Counted from the stretch's first letter, positions 21,807 through 34,439 are shown. The stretch is DNA of 64,000 nucleotides from Liolophura sinensis (GCF_032854445.1 NC_088304.1:23729513-23793512), one strand, 5' to 3'. Translations and numbers: made by a program. The notes: generated from the sequence alone by a model not told the origin.

Positions 21807-24356
21807 GTAAGTTGTCCCCCTTGATATGCTTGTGATGATATCACACATACATGTACATAACTTGTGAAATGTAACACAGGGTGTTTTAGGGTTTAGTACT
21901 AAAACCATGGAAACTTAGAAAAAACTGAACTGTTGTTATGTGAATGATTGATTATGATTACAAACTTGTGCTGGCAACGTGAGCCATTTGTTTCACTGAA
22001 CATTAGAACTCTTTATAGAGAGTGTAATGTGTTGCTTGTTAATGGCATCAAAATAATGTGGTTTTTCATCCATCAACAAAGGAAAGATCTTGGACTTCAA
22101 GGAATTGTATAGTGTCCTCTACCTGTTCTTCAGTAAAAAAATCGTAGTGATAGTATTGTTATTCAGATTGGTAGATGACACTGCTTGTTCCGTGGTTTTA
22201 CAAGATTTTCCTCCCTTTGTAGAGGACTAGCGAAACCCATTGGCCAGTGCATGACTATGCACCTGTTGTTGTTGTTGTTGTTGTTATGTGTCATATTGGT
22301 GATTGGTTCGTGCGAAATTAGCGACGCTTTCATTTCCCGCCAAAAATTTGCCTGTTTTGTCTTTTAGGATTAAACAACCAATTCATCTTATTGTCACATT
22401 CAATTACTGTAGACTAAACTTTTTGTGATCAATAAGAAAAATCAAAAAAGACTTCAAAGTGTTTTGCCAAGAAAACAAAGGAGCTCAAAAACTGTTATTT
22501 TATGTGACAGATGCTTGGACAAAGGTTATTTGCTGTTAGTCAAGACAGTTTTGGGGAGCTGAAATTCTTTTTGTCACTGTGGAGAAAAAAATAATTTTCT
22601 GTTTGACATTGATGATCACATTTCATATGGATAAATTTAGAAAATATTTGATTCAGGTTTTCTTCCACAAAAAGTCTTTGTTCTAGCAAGGTGTTTGGAA
22701 GATAAATCTTTTTTGTTGAGGCTAGTATGCTAACCCCACTGCAGCAAGACAATATCTAGGCTTCTGCTTATTGTCATGTCATTAGAATGCTCTGGCAGAA
22801 GACGGGTTACAATATAGGACATATATAGTATACAGGCATAAACAGTACCAATGATTTCCGGACGAAATCTCCTGTAGGACAATTTAAATGTGGCAAATCT
22901 TGACAGATTTAAATTTATCTAGCTTTAATAGTGACTCCATCCCTGAGAAATTTATTTTCTGTGCACTGAATGTGATATACACGAATGTTTAAGTATGTGT
23001 GAAGTTTTTAACCTTTGATAGTTCCATGTGCCGCAACATAGCATAATTGTTCATATCCATATGTTGAATATTTAGTTCACATGTACATGTATATTGCAAA
23101 ACCCAGTCAGAGATTACTTTGATATTTCCAGTAAAAGACATGTGAAGGTGATGTTGGCATATGTAACACGTACATTGTATGTCTGGGTAATACATGGCCT
23201 CACCTACATGCATAAATTTATACACACATGTACACATATAAATTGGTGTCACGAAATTTGGTGTAATCTTACACGTAGTATCTACTATGCAATCTACATG
23301 ATGGTTTTCCTAAATTTACCAGCGTAATCCATTCATGTGTGTTCAGTATGATATGCTTGTACACTGTATTCTGTCTTCATGCTATCAGCTAATACAATGC
23401 TGTCAGATTAGCTCATATTAAACCCCAGGCCATACCGTGACTGCACATTTTAAATTTACCACGTGCTGCACTGCCAGCGAGAGCACTTGCAATGCCATGT
23501 CATATCCCCAGACATGACTTGAATACTTTTATTGCCTGAGAACAGCATCGTCTTGATTGCAGTTAATGTGCAGAGAGCTTACTGTAAATTTCAACCTTTT
23601 CAACCATTAAAACACTTCTTCAGTGGATTTCATGCATACAATTATTATGAAAATGGCTCCAAAATTGTTGAAGTCATTAAAGATGCGAACTCCATACAGT
23701 GGTGCTATTTATTTCTCTACACCACATAGTTCTTGTCAGAATGTTCCACAATATTGGTTGCAGGGGAAGTTGAAAAGGCTGAAGAATTAATGTATGTCTT
23801 CAGCCATTGTGGATGTGATGTACCTGTATAAATTGTAATTAATTAAGGCTACAAAGTTAGCACAAGATTACTACTCAGTGAATTGTTTGCTTTATTGTAG
23901 ACTGGAGCTTCCAATAATACCAGGAATCAGAAAATTGGGGAACATTGATTCTTATTGACACACACGGTTTTTATATATCAAAGAATGCCTAAAGTCATTA
24001 AAGCCTCCAAGGGCTAATAGCTTTGTCCTGTATGCTTGTATACATGCTAAATATAGATATACGTGCATACGCTACATGTATGTTTGATGTAACCTTGCAT
24101 ATTGGGATGACTTATTTGTACAACACATTGATGTGTGTCTGTATGTGTACAGGGTAATTATTATTTTACTGGGTGTTATTTGGCCAGGGTTTTTCTTTTG
24201 CCATAAGCTAACCAAGCCACGCAGATGTTTTACGACCAAAATGAATCTTTTTTTTTTTTTCTTCAGTGTGGGAGGAGGGAATAAAATAAATAAAAAACAT
24301 CCAAAAAAGTCATCTAATTTATGGAAAACATGGGTTAGCTCAGCAATTTTTCATCT
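21807..24356. other. First part of the large intron, unique
   Basis: A (TTG)n run lies at 22263-22284. A very weak MITE-D-like pair of ends (TTTCAACCTTTTC at 23588, GGCTGAAGAATTA at 23779) may be a decayed copy but lacks the family core. Nothing else is recognised. Confidence 0.5.
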
Positions 24357-24702
24357 TAAAGTCGTGTGTACTTTATCATCTCATAGTCGTGTGTACTTTA
24401 TCATCTCATAGTCGTGTGTACTTTATCATCTCACAGTCGTGTGTACTTATCATGTTAAAGACGTGTGTACTTTATCATCTTACAGTCATGTGTACTTTAC
24501 CATCTTACTGTGGTCTGTATTTTATCATCTTAAGTCATGTGTACGTTATCATCTTACAGTCGTGTGTACTTTATCATCTCAAAGTCGTGTGTACTTTATC
24601 ATCTCAAAGTCGTGTGTACTTTATCATCTCACAGTCATGTGTACTTTGTCATATCAAAGTCGTGTGTACTTTATCATCTTACAGTCGCGTGTACTTTATC
24701 AG
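24357..24702. repeat. Minisatellite, unit 25 bp, about 14 copies
   Basis: The unit GTCGTGTGTACTTTATCATC plus five variable bases repeats with 24-25 base spacing. Variants such as AGTCATG and GTTAAAGACG lie in the middle and are cleaner at the edges. Frames of 103 and 124 codons reading VCTLSS repeats are by-products of the 25-base period. Confidence 0.9.
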
Positions 24703-27700
24703 AATTATCTTAATATCAGAAGGAGAGTTCCTCTCGTCGTTAGTCATTGAGATCGTAGTTTAAAAGGGATACAGGAAGCTGGGTGCAGGTGCACTCATAA
24801 TTACCTTAAACTCTGGCATGATTTTGTGCTTAGACGTCTTGCCATTAGTTAACATAATCTTGGTGCTGAAAAGACTTTGTGGAACACTGAAGATGGGTAT
24901 GACCTTGAAGTTAAGAAGCGATGAGGTTTGGAGCTTGTCTGCATTCCTCTTTTCCCCCCATTATGTGACAGCCTATGGATATCCAGAATGGCTAGTCCTG
25001 GATAAGACGACATCACGAAGGTTTGGCCGACAGAGATGTTGTAAGGAAGGAATTACATGTGCCATATTGAACAGTAAGATATTGTGGTTTTTGTGAAGCA
25101 CGAGAATCCCCTGAACAACAAGGCTTTGCCATGTCGGTCCATGAATTATTACGTGTTTAATGAGAAATTCCTGGATGCAGTCAACTGAGGGCAATAGGCT
25201 ACACATGTAGCTCCAGTCTGGGATGAAGTTTGCAGACTTTACCTTGAGCAGTCTGCCTTCGGCAATGCTCACAGTTAATGATTTGTGGTTATTTGACTGG
25301 ACATTTTAACAGCTATCATATGCTGTTGGTTTTAGCTGGGTTAATTTTGAAAAGCTTTTCGCATGTGCAAAGATACCATGGAAAAGGAACCTATTTTGAC
25401 AAATTACCCAGAAAAATATTCTCCTTGGTAAAACTGAAGAAGATTTAACTTTGTACTTCTGACAGTTTTTGTTTTTTATTGTTTACTCTAAAGTTTGTGA
25501 ATAACCCGACGGATATCTGAATCAAAATTCAGGCCGTCAAAATTCCCAAAGATCAGAGTTTCATTAATTAAATTAGCATCATAATCTCGTAAAATTCATA
25601 ATTCTAATGGAATATAGTTAGTTACCTGTCAAGTTATAAGTTGTTCAAAGATTACTCTTTTGCTACATGTATATACTGCTATCCATAAGCCCATTTCAAA
25701 AGCGATTTTTTGGGGGTCTTAGCATAAAGTTGTAATGCAAATAAAAACTCTTAAACAGATGCATCAAATCAATAAAATTTTAAATGCTGATTTTTACGCT
25801 GTGATAGAACAATTTCAGCCAGATCTGAGCATTAGGCTTCAAATATTTTGTTTTGGAAAGAAAGTTAAAGTCCTGGGATGTAGTCCCTAAATGGCTGTGT
25901 GAAACAGACCTCTGACTTGATGTTGAACAGATTAATGGGTTTTGTATATGTAAATTGACAGATATCTTTTTAAACATCACAGAACGGGCCTTGGAAAGCA
26001 CATATTCTTATCATTCTTACATACCTACAATCTGTAGCTTCAAGATTTTTTTTATGTATATTTGTCATTAATTCTAGTGATTGATTCTCAAAGGAACGGA
26101 AGTGACAAATCAAACTGATAATCCGGGCATTAGATCAAAATGCCATCTTTAAGATAATCGATATGATTTAAATATTTAAGCGGGCCAGAATAAAAGCCTT
26201 TTGGGAAGTTTGTGTGAGACGTGTTGGGAATAGTGCTGCTTGTTGTTGAATGGGTGGTGAGGTCAGGTGATCTGTTTGATTTAATCTGTAGTTTGACATT
26301 GAAGGTGACAGACAAGGTTGTTGGGAGAAATATACCATGAACAGATTCTATACATATCATTGGAAGTTTTTCACTTTTTAAAACACTAGTTTTTAGATTC
26401 TTATTTCAGTGTAGCTCAACACTAGTTACTAGTTTTTAGATTCTTATTTCAGTATAGCTCAACACCAGTTACTAGTTTTTAGATTCTTATTTCAGTATAG
26501 CTCAACACTAGTTACTAGTTTTTTAGATTCTTATTTCAGTATAGCTCAACACCAGTTATTAGTTTTTTAGATTCTTATTTCAGTGTAGCTCAACACCAGA
26601 TAATAATTTTTAGATTCTTATTTCAGTGTAGCTCAACGACAGTACATAGGTTATGGATTTTTATACATGTGTCAAGGTACATGTATTTCTATTGTGTTCC
26701 AGTACAGTTTTGGAAACTTTCGAACTTTGTGATGCTGAAATACACTGTTCCTTCTTCTGATAGTGTAAGAAACAACAGAGCACACAGAAGGGCTAGAAGT
26801 CCACCAAAAGGGCGATAACTCAAAGAGCGCTCATCATTACGATATAACATGCCGTTACAGTATGTACATGTAAAATGTATTTTCAGATGCATGGAAAGGC
26901 CTGAAAATGATGCATTGAAGGTTAAGTTTACCTGATAATAAATCAATCAGACTTTTTACAAAAATGTTTTCGAGTTGCCCCACAAAAGGGTCGATGAATT
27001 TGTCAAGAACAGGCATAATATGCCACTTGAAAGATGCTAAACTTTAGATGACAAACAGTCACTGTTAACTTCACTGAAAATCCTCAGGTGGACGATGGAC
27101 ACATGATGTATAGATTGTCAAGATGATCAATCACTTATTGATTAGAGCGGTCTGAGAAAACCACAAGTGCAAAAGTCAACAGTTAACCTGAATTGCTTGT
27201 GTGGGAGATATGTAAAGTTTCTGAGTTTTGTTCTTTTGGGTTTTTTTTTTATATGATTTACCTGATTCATTGTGGACATTAATAGATTACTTACTCACAG
27301 TGCACATTCTTTGAGCAGCTGCTCTATATCACCAGATCAACACAAACATGCTCATTTCCTCTCTTAAAACACAATGGGATCTATTGATGCAGATGCTGAA
27401 AGAATTTCTCATAGCCTACATCTGCCCGTGGTGTTGTTTTTTTTTTGCCCAGGTGTAATTGCATCGTTAACCTTTGCTGGAGAATGCGTACCTGCGCAGG
27501 CTAGGGCAATGGGTGAGGGATTTTCCTGTGTGATATATAAGGACACCTTCATTCCCAGCTTGTGCTTGTCCCCTGTTGATTCTAACACCTGGCTATTAGA
27601 ATACAGCTTACCTGACAGGTAAAAAGAGTTACCTGCACAAAAGACAGAAGTGTCCTGCGATACTTACCTGACCAAACTACCCCCCTGGGTGTGTGATAAG

Positions 27701-28050
27701 ATCAAGATATGTGGTACCCTCGCCTGGCTGATCTGCCGTGCTTTAATACCTTTAGGTCTCCATTTTTCACCTGATGGCGGAGTTACCTGTTATAATAGAT
27801 AGAGGTATAGGAAGTTGTGTTAGGTCTCTTCTCTCCTTACACACACAACATACAGCCGTCTGAGGCACTACAAAACCTACAGAATAGACCCATACAGAGA
27901 TACTCATTTGATTGGCCAGACATGGTTAATTTCAGCATTCTTTTCATATGTTTGACAATTGCTATATATATAGGTCAGTTTTAAGTACTTACATATAGCA
28001 CTCATACCTGGCTACTTATAGGTACAGGTGCTTCTCTAAATTACACCGTT
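24703..28050. other. Unique intronic DNA around the 44-bp minisatellite
   Basis: No gene or element family is recognised outside 26383-26642. The 28163-29449 stretch is likewise unique. Confidence 0.5.
26383..26642. repeat. Minisatellite, unit 43-44 bp, 6 copies
   Basis: The unit ACTAGTTTTTAGATTCTTAT, then TTCAGTATAGCTCAACACCAG, repeats six times. Divergence increases to the right. No ORF is involved. Confidence 0.9.
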
Positions 28051-28162
28051 CGGAGGGTTGTGGGTTTCCCATGGGCTCTGCCTGGTTTCCTCCCATCTAT
28101 TGCTGGCCGCTGTCGTTTTAGTGAAATATTCTTGAGTACGACATCAAACACCAATTAAATAA
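28051..28162 (+). mobile_element. SINE-A 3' half
   Basis: It starts at CGGAGGGTTGTGGGTTTCCC and ends with TTCTTGAGTACGACATCAAACACCAATTAAATAA. The head is absent. Confidence 0.8.
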
Positions 28163-29449
28163 CATTACACCCAGCACTGCCCAAGCACTTCAAATGTTTG
28201 CTTTCCCAGATATTAAAATTGGACAGGGGCTTTCATTGCTCTGGTGGAAAATTCCTGAGACAGTCTTCGTAACATGTGATATAAAATGTGATATAAAATG
28301 TCGGTAGAACAGACAGACTATGATATACTATTGTAATAAGCAAATAAGTAATATTACTCGAAATATTAATTGTCACATACATATAAATACGTGTACATCC
28401 AGCTTAGGCATTAATTTGAAACTTGTGCAGTTAATTTGAAAATTATGCAATTAATTTTGAAAAGTGTGCAGTTTGCACGAGCAAGGTTGGACAAGTCTAG
28501 ACCAGGAGGTGAAAATGTACACCGGTGTACCTGTTTGTGGTCTTAACCTTTATGTTATTATAAATACCTGTACAGGTAAGGTGATATGTAACAGTAGAGA
28601 TCGAGCTTTATAATAGTGATAAGATTGTGACCTGTGAGCCCTATTATACCATGGAGTACATAAAAACTTGATTCAATTCGAGAGAAAGATTTGTTACCTT
28701 AAAAAATAAACAGCATACACATATTTTTGGGGTTTTTTTTCTTTTAGGATGATATCTAATCCTTGCATATCTGATACATGAATGTAAATGTTTATTATTT
28801 ATGAGAGTTGTTTTATTCTTATCTTTTCTTTTTTTTTTTCTGACCTATCTGCGGGTTAGTTTCTTAGGTGAAAACAGCTGTTAGACATGAGTTGACAAAT
28901 GCGAGGTGACACGTTGTAATTAAAGCGCTGGGACACTAACTGTATACTGTAGTTGAGAGTGGGTTTGGATGTCTGCTGGTAGATTTGGTGTCGCTATCAA
29001 ACAAGCTCTTGTCAATGGCAGCATTACCTTTCGCTTGAGGGACCTCTTTCTACCTGAGAGAACCCTAAGCTCTCTGACCCTGGGGGTTAAGTGACAGCAA
29101 CTCACCTGTGACTCAAGGTGTAAAACTTCTAAACGTATGTCTCCTCGGTTTTTAACAACAGGGTACTGTATACATCTTAACCTTGAGCCTATGATGAAAT
29201 GCTGGGTGGGAATTCCAGAAAATGAATGAATGAATGAAGTCTTTATTTATATCTGTATTATAACTCTGTCAAATTGTACAGTTTGCTCTTCCAAGAAGCC
29301 CTCTTTAACAATACACAAACAAGTACAAACAGTATATATAAAAATCTGTTCTTTGAAACATGAAATAAAACATTCATTAATGCATCACTATATGTATTCA
29401 TGTGTAACAGGAGCAGCTTTCCAGTGCTTAAACTAACAGTGGCTAGCGG

Positions 29450-29524
29450 GGAATTTCCCTTTAGCTGGTAGAGTGCTGAACTACGGCTGCAGAGACCCGA
29501 GTTCAAATCCTTGTGTGACACACG
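29450..29524 (+). mobile_element. tRNA-like fragment (tRNA pseudogene or SINE head)
   Basis: TTAGCTGGTAGAGTGC (29461-29476) fits a box A and GAGTTCAAATCC (29500-29511) a box B, at tRNA spacing. The anticodon stem is not convincing and no known SINE body follows. A functional tRNA gene is unlikely. Confidence 0.4.
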
Positions 29525-29748
29525 TAGTGAAATCCTTCAACCATTACACATGTAAGCTAAAATCAGAAATGAATAGACAGTTCTTTTTTTTAGATATCGT
29601 GAAGGAGAAAGTGGTGGTGCTGTTTGGATTTTACATTCTTAACTGTTCCAATGATCTTTTTATTACCTGCATACAGCATATAATGTGCAAGTAACACATA
29701 CATGCTGCTTCAGTGGGCATACACAAAGTGCATAATTCTCATAAACAG

Positions 29749-29872
29749 GTCTGTCATCGACCTGCTGATGATCATGGGTTTCCTCCGGGCTCTACCACTA
29801 TAATGCTGGCCCCTGTATAAGGGAAATATTCTGGAGTACAGTGTAAAACACCAACCAAATAAATAAATAAAT
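29749..29872 (+). mobile_element. SINE-A 3' half
   Basis: GGTCTGTCATCGACCTGCTGATGATCATGGGTTTCC matches the SINE-A middle. It ends with ATTCTGGAGTACAGTGTAAAACACCAACC and the AATAAATA tail. Confidence 0.8.
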
Positions 29873-30512
29873 TTCTTTTCAAGGCTTAGTTAGAGGCCTG
29901 AGAGGTTTTGGGACTTGATACACTTGTGCATTGATGTGTACAAGTTTAAATATTACGTCAAAAAAAAGAATTTCATCAGCTCTAATCATTTTCAAAGACG
30001 CTGGTTAACAGTGGTTTGGTATCCTTAGTTTTGAAAATGTGTAAACATTAGCACTTGGCCATCTACTACATAGTAACTGTAGATCTTGAATACTCCAGAG
30101 ATCCATTTCTTAAGTAAAACAACAAAAATGTGCAATTAAGTTGAGAGAGTAAATAAACAGGGGTAATTAATTAAACAAAAGGAATTAATTTTTCACAATG
30201 AAAGGAACAAAAAACAATGCCCCCCCCCCCCCCCAAAAAAAAAGAAAAACGTATTTCCTGTATTAAACTATTTCTATATCCAGTTCTTGTGTGTGTATTT
30301 AAGGTGTGGGAAAATGTAATTGTTTTTGCTGTTTTGCAATTAAGTTAAATGCATGCACAGCGGTTATTTTTATTCATGTCAAGTCAGAATAGCTTTACCT
30401 GCAGCTATTTTCGTCTAGGTGAGAAGTTCTAGCTTCATGTACATATAAACATGTTACACACAAATTTAGAAATATCAACTTCAAACTGTTGAATACAGTT
30501 ATATTACAGGAA

Positions 30513-30777
30513 GGGGGCCTCCGTGGCTCAGTCGGTTAGCGCGCTAGCGCAGCGTAATGACTCAGGAGTCTCTCACCAATGCGGTCGGTGTGCGTTCAAG
30601 TCCAGTTCATGCTGGCTTTCTCTCCGGCTGTACGTGGGAAGGTCTGCCAGCAACCTGCGGATGGTCGTGGGTTTCCCCCGGCTGTGCCCGGTTTCCACCC
30701 ACCATAATGCTGGCTGCCATCGTATAAGTGAAATATTGTTGAGCACGGCGTGAAACACCAATCAAATAAATAAACAA
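30513..30777 (+). mobile_element. SINE-A, intact full length with target duplication
   Basis: This is the best-preserved copy. GTGGCTCAGTCGGTTAGCGC gives box A and GTGCGTTCAAGTCC box B, the internal pol III promoter of a tRNA-derived head. The conserved body follows (CAGCAACCTGCGGATGGTCG, CCACCATAATGCTGGCTGCC), then GAGCACGGCGTGAAACACC and an AATAAATAAACAAAT tail. ATATTACAG flanks both sides (30501-30509 and 30778-30786), a perfect 9-bp target duplication and the hallmark of LINE-driven insertion. Frames of 62-76 codons on both strands are by-products. Confidence 0.93.
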
Positions 30778-30801
30778 ATATTACAGAAAGAGCATCCATA
30801 T

Positions 30802-31014
30802 TTGATTGGTGTTTCATGCCATACTCAAGAATGTTTTACTTACACGACGCAGCCAGCAATAGATAGCCCTCCGGAGCCGGGAGGAAAGCCACGACCATCC
30901 ACAAGTTGCTGGCAGACATTTTCACGTACAGTCGGGGAGGAAGTCAGCATGAGCTAAGTCTTCTGGGTCATTATACTTCACTGGCACATTTACCACCTTG
31001 GTCACAGAGGCCCC
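30802..31014 (-). mobile_element. SINE-A, near full length, inverted next to the previous copy
   Basis: On the minus strand the tail is at 30802 (only remnants of AATAAAT) and the head ends at GAGGCCCC (31007-31014). The blocks GCCATACTCAAGAATG, CCAGCAATAGATAG and CACAAGTTGCTGGCAGAC are clear. It lies tail to tail with the 30513 copy, 25 bases apart. Confidence 0.85.
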
Positions 31015-31191
31015 TCACATTTCAGTCGTACTTGTACATGTAGCTGTTGGCTATTTTAATTACATTGATGCACCATGAAGGGTGGGCCGTCAACAAATTA
31101 CTGCATTCAGACTGACTTTTCTCTCAGTGCATTTTAACTGAGAAAGGAATGGTACATGTACATGTAGGAGTATGAAGTTCAAGCATTCATA

Positions 31192-31358
31192 GCGGTCGCT
31201 GTGAGTTGAAGTCCAGCTTGTGCTGGCTTCATGTCCAGCTGTATGTGAGAAGGTCTGCCAGCAAATGCAGATGGTCATGGGTTTCCCCAGGTTTCCTCCC
31301 ATCATAATGCTGGCCTCTGTACCGCGTAAAATACCAAACAAATAAATAAAAAATAACA
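31192..31358 (+). mobile_element. SINE-A, 5'-truncated, with target duplication
   Basis: It starts at GCGGTCGCTGTGAGTTGAAG and lacks the TTCTTGAGTAC portion of the 3' end. It closes with GCGTAAAATACCAAACAAATA. TCAAGCAT-CATA flanks it at 31179-31191 and 31359-31371 (12 of 13 bases identical). Confidence 0.85.
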
Positions 31359-31653
31359 TCAAGCATCCATACATTTACACCTGCATTTTGATAGTAAAAT
31401 GGACAGACTGATGAAATAGGTTAATTAAGAAGGCTTTGTTTTCAAAGATGCTGGATGATAGCGATGTTTTTGGTTTCCTTAGTTTTGTAAACAGCTAAAT
31501 CAAGGCACATGAATAATGTGTTACATATTTACTGTGCATTTGAACAATACTGACATTTATTTCTTATAAAAAAAACTTGCTATAGTTTAAAAATACAAGT
31601 ATTAGGAGTAGTTCAAAGGGAATAAATGGGAAAGGAATTAGTAAAAGGCAGGA

Positions 31654-31773
31654 CAATAAGTGGGAAGGTCTGCCAGCAACCTGCGGATGAGAGCCTGGTT
31701 TTCTCTCACCATAATGCTGGCCGTCGTCATATAAGTGAAATACTAAAACACGAATCAAATAAATAAATTAACT
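31654..31773 (+). mobile_element. SINE-A 3' half with target duplication
   Basis: GTGGGAAGGTCTGCCAGCAACC to AATAAATAAAT is present, with deletion of the GAGTACGGCG block. GTAAAAGGCAGGA flanks it at 31641-31653 and 31774-31786, a perfect 13-bp target duplication. Confidence 0.85.
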
Positions 31774-33518
31774 GTAAAAGGCAGGAATAAAAAGAAATAA
31801 ATTTAAAGAAAAAAAGCATTTTCTGTATGAAAATATTTCTATATATGAAGTTATGTATTTAATGCGTATGAATTATTCTTGCTGTTCTGCAAGTTCAGTG
31901 CTTATAACTTAAATGCAGAATAGTTGTTTTCTTTTATTACTCGCAGATTTTCCCATCTGGCTTATTTTAGCAGTTATAACTATATAGATAAGTTTAGAAA
32001 GTCAATTTTAGCCTGTCTAAAAAGATAACATTTATATTTCAAGTTTAGCTCTTCACATGTTTTTACGTGTCATCACATGTACCTGTACATGTGTGTGTAC
32101 GTGACCAAATTGCTGCATTCAGACATATTTTTCTTTTTAGCGCATTTTAAAGGAAAATTTCAAAGTATCCATTCATTTACACTTTAATTTTGGTAGTAAG
32201 AATGAACATATTGAAGAATTAGGTTAAGAGCAATTGAGCTTTATACCCATTGTGTGAGTTTGAAGACTACTTGAAGCGCATCTTGGAGCTGGGCTTCGCA
32301 TAAAGGGGGGTTAGAAGCAGGAAAGCTTTTTATCCGGTCTGTAGATTCTGTGATTACCCAGGGCGCTGACTCTTTTATTGTCCTCATTACCCAGTTGACT
32401 GGTTCTATTCAGGTGTTATAACCCACCTGCTCAGGTGTTCCATCATAAACTCACCTGGAATTTCTGACCACACCTGAAGAGCTAAGTGGCACAGGTACAT
32501 AAACCTACTGACCGAGAAGGTCTACTTCAGATTTGTTAAGGCTTGTGGTGACTAGAATGATATTTTAAGGCAAATGTATTGTGTGGGTAAGTTTGACATC
32601 AGTTACAAAACAGAATAAAGGCAAATCAAAATTCACACTAAATCGCAAATTAAAGTGTTAAAACAGTTCAGGTTTAGAGTGGCTTATAACTGCAAAAAGT
32701 TAAAGAAAAATTATCCTAGCCTTTTAAAAATGTTATTTGAGACCGCTGGAGAATGTGTTTATTAATATTTTTCCTCTGTTGGTTTCAAACTATTTGGATT
32801 ATATTTATAACAGCTTTGATATTTACCTTGTTAGCAGATCAGATTTAATATGGGATTTTAGTCTGTGGTTGAAAACCATTTCACTGAATGTTTAACAAAT
32901 CACTATCAGTTCGTAGCAGCCCTTATCCCGGTTCAGTGATGTTCAAGGGGGATAACTCTCATGGTCATCTTGATCCTGCCCCGCCGATTTCCAACTATTA
33001 AGAGAATAACATGGCTATTACATCAGCTTACATGCTTATGATCTTAAAACGTACTGTTTCAAAAACTGACGTTGACCATTAGATGTGATATCGAACAGTT
33101 ACCTGTCAGCAGATGACTTTTTATGTGTTATGGAAAGAAAAATAGTTGCAGAAGTTGCAAATACAGGTAGGATTTCTTCAACCTTTAAAGGGTCTCCACG
33201 ACATGGCTAAAATATTACAGAGGTGGCATTAAGCCGTGATCATTCATTCATTCATTATTCAGCATTCAGGCATGTAGCAGTAACTACATGCCTAATTTGT
33301 AGTTTATAATTATTATCTATCATGACATGCAAATATAATTGTCTATATGACTGAAGTTCGGGTGCATGTACATAATAAATGTACATTGCACACACGTCAC
33401 TGAATGTCACTGGCATGTCACCGGCATCGTGCAGGTAGCCTAAATGAACTAAATTTCACCCACAAAAGTGTATTTCTGGAGGCCAGTAAATGTCACTAAA
33501 TATTTGGTGTTGAAATTT

Positions 33519-33596
33519 CCAATTTTCCAGTTGTATATTACCCTGGTTTCCTCCCATCAAATCAAATCAATCCAATTTTCCAGTACAATATTACCC
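33519..33596. repeat. 25-bp direct repeat around a 28-bp SINE-A-like remnant
   Basis: CCAATTTTCCAGT and ATATTACCC flank TGGTTTCCTCCCATCAAATC (33544-33571). That segment joins the SINE-A middle (GGTTTCCTCCCA) to its tail (CAAATCAAT). The two flanks (33519-33543, 33572-33596) match at 22 of 25 bases. It could be a collapsed SINE insertion. Confidence 0.4.
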
Positions 33597-33627
33597 CATG
33601 TTCCAAGCAAACCTCAAAACATCTTTA

Positions 33628-34396
33628 AGGCCCAGTGCTTGATTACAAAGTATGGGCCCCATGCTTGATTACAAAGTATGGCCCGAGTGCTTGATTAAAG
33701 AGTATGGGCCCAGTGCTTGATTACAAAGTATGGGCCCAGTGCTTAATTACAAAGTTAGGGCCCAGTGCTTGATTACAAAGTAGGGGTCTAGTACTTGATT
33801 ACAAAGTATAGGCCCAGTACTTGATTACGAAGTATGGGTCCAGTGCCTGATTACAACGTATGGGCCCAGTGCTTGATTACAAAGTACGGGCCCAGGGCTT
33901 GATTGCCAAGTATGGGCCCAGTGCTTGATCACCAAGTATGGGCCCAGTGCTTGATTACAATGTATGGGCCCAGTGCTTGATTACCAAGTATGGGCCCAGT
34001 GCTTGATTACATAGTATGGGCCCAGTGCTTGATTACAAAGTATGGGCCCAATGCTTGATTACAAAGTATGGGCCCAGTGCTTGATTACACAGTATGGGAC
34101 TAGTGCTTGATTACATAGTATGGGACCAGTGCTTGATTACAAAGTATGGGCCCAGTGCTTGATTACACAGTATGGGCCCAGTGCTTGATTACCAAGTATG
34201 GGCCCAGTGCTTGATTACAATGTATGGGCCCAGTGCTTGATTACCAAGTACGGGCCCAGTGTTTGATTACATAGTATGGGCCCAGTGCTTGATTACAAAG
34301 TATGGGCCCAGTGCTTGATTACATAGTATGGGACCAGTGCTTGATTACCAAGTATGGGCCCAGTGCTTAATTACAAAGTATGGGCCCGGTGCTTGA
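33628..34396. repeat. Minisatellite, unit 26 bp, about 29 copies
   Basis: The unit GGGCCCAGTGCTTGATTACA plus six bases (usually AAGTAT) runs for about 770 bases. Variants occur at the post-TTAC positions (CAAG, ATAG, ACAG), with a longer block of about eight variant units repeated near 33900-34060 and 34150-34330. This suggests higher-order duplication. No coding capacity. Confidence 0.93.
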
Positions 34397-34439
34397 AATC
34401 TACAGTAGTTTATGTGCCTGGGCTATAAAACTGAAGTCA

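Larger units (their letters stand above)
29960..32240. repeat. Old tandem segmental duplication (two units, SINE-interrupted)
   Basis: Unit 1 starts near 29990 and unit 2 near 31440. Both open with TTTCAAAGA-GCTGG and continue with CCTTAGTTTTG, then TATTTCTATAT and TTGCTGTT-TGCAA. The junction block CTGCATTCAGAC, GCATTTTAA and ATCCAT-CATTTACAC occurs at 31100-31420 and again at 32110-32190. Each unit is about 1 kb after removing SINEs. Similarity is patchy (I estimate 65-75%). The SINEs at 30513, 31192 and 31654 occupy only one unit each, so they arrived after duplication. Confidence 0.6.

Noticed and set aside
23585-23795. Possible twelfth MITE-D copy
   Set aside because: Only the end-like strings match; the family core is absent.
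24389-24763. 124-codon frame with repeated CTLSS strings
   Set aside because: By-product of the 25-bp minisatellite; the repeat shifts through all frames.
33628-34396. Possible CRISPR-like array
   Set aside because: The units are contiguous with no unique spacers, in a eukaryotic intron; it is a simple minisatellite.
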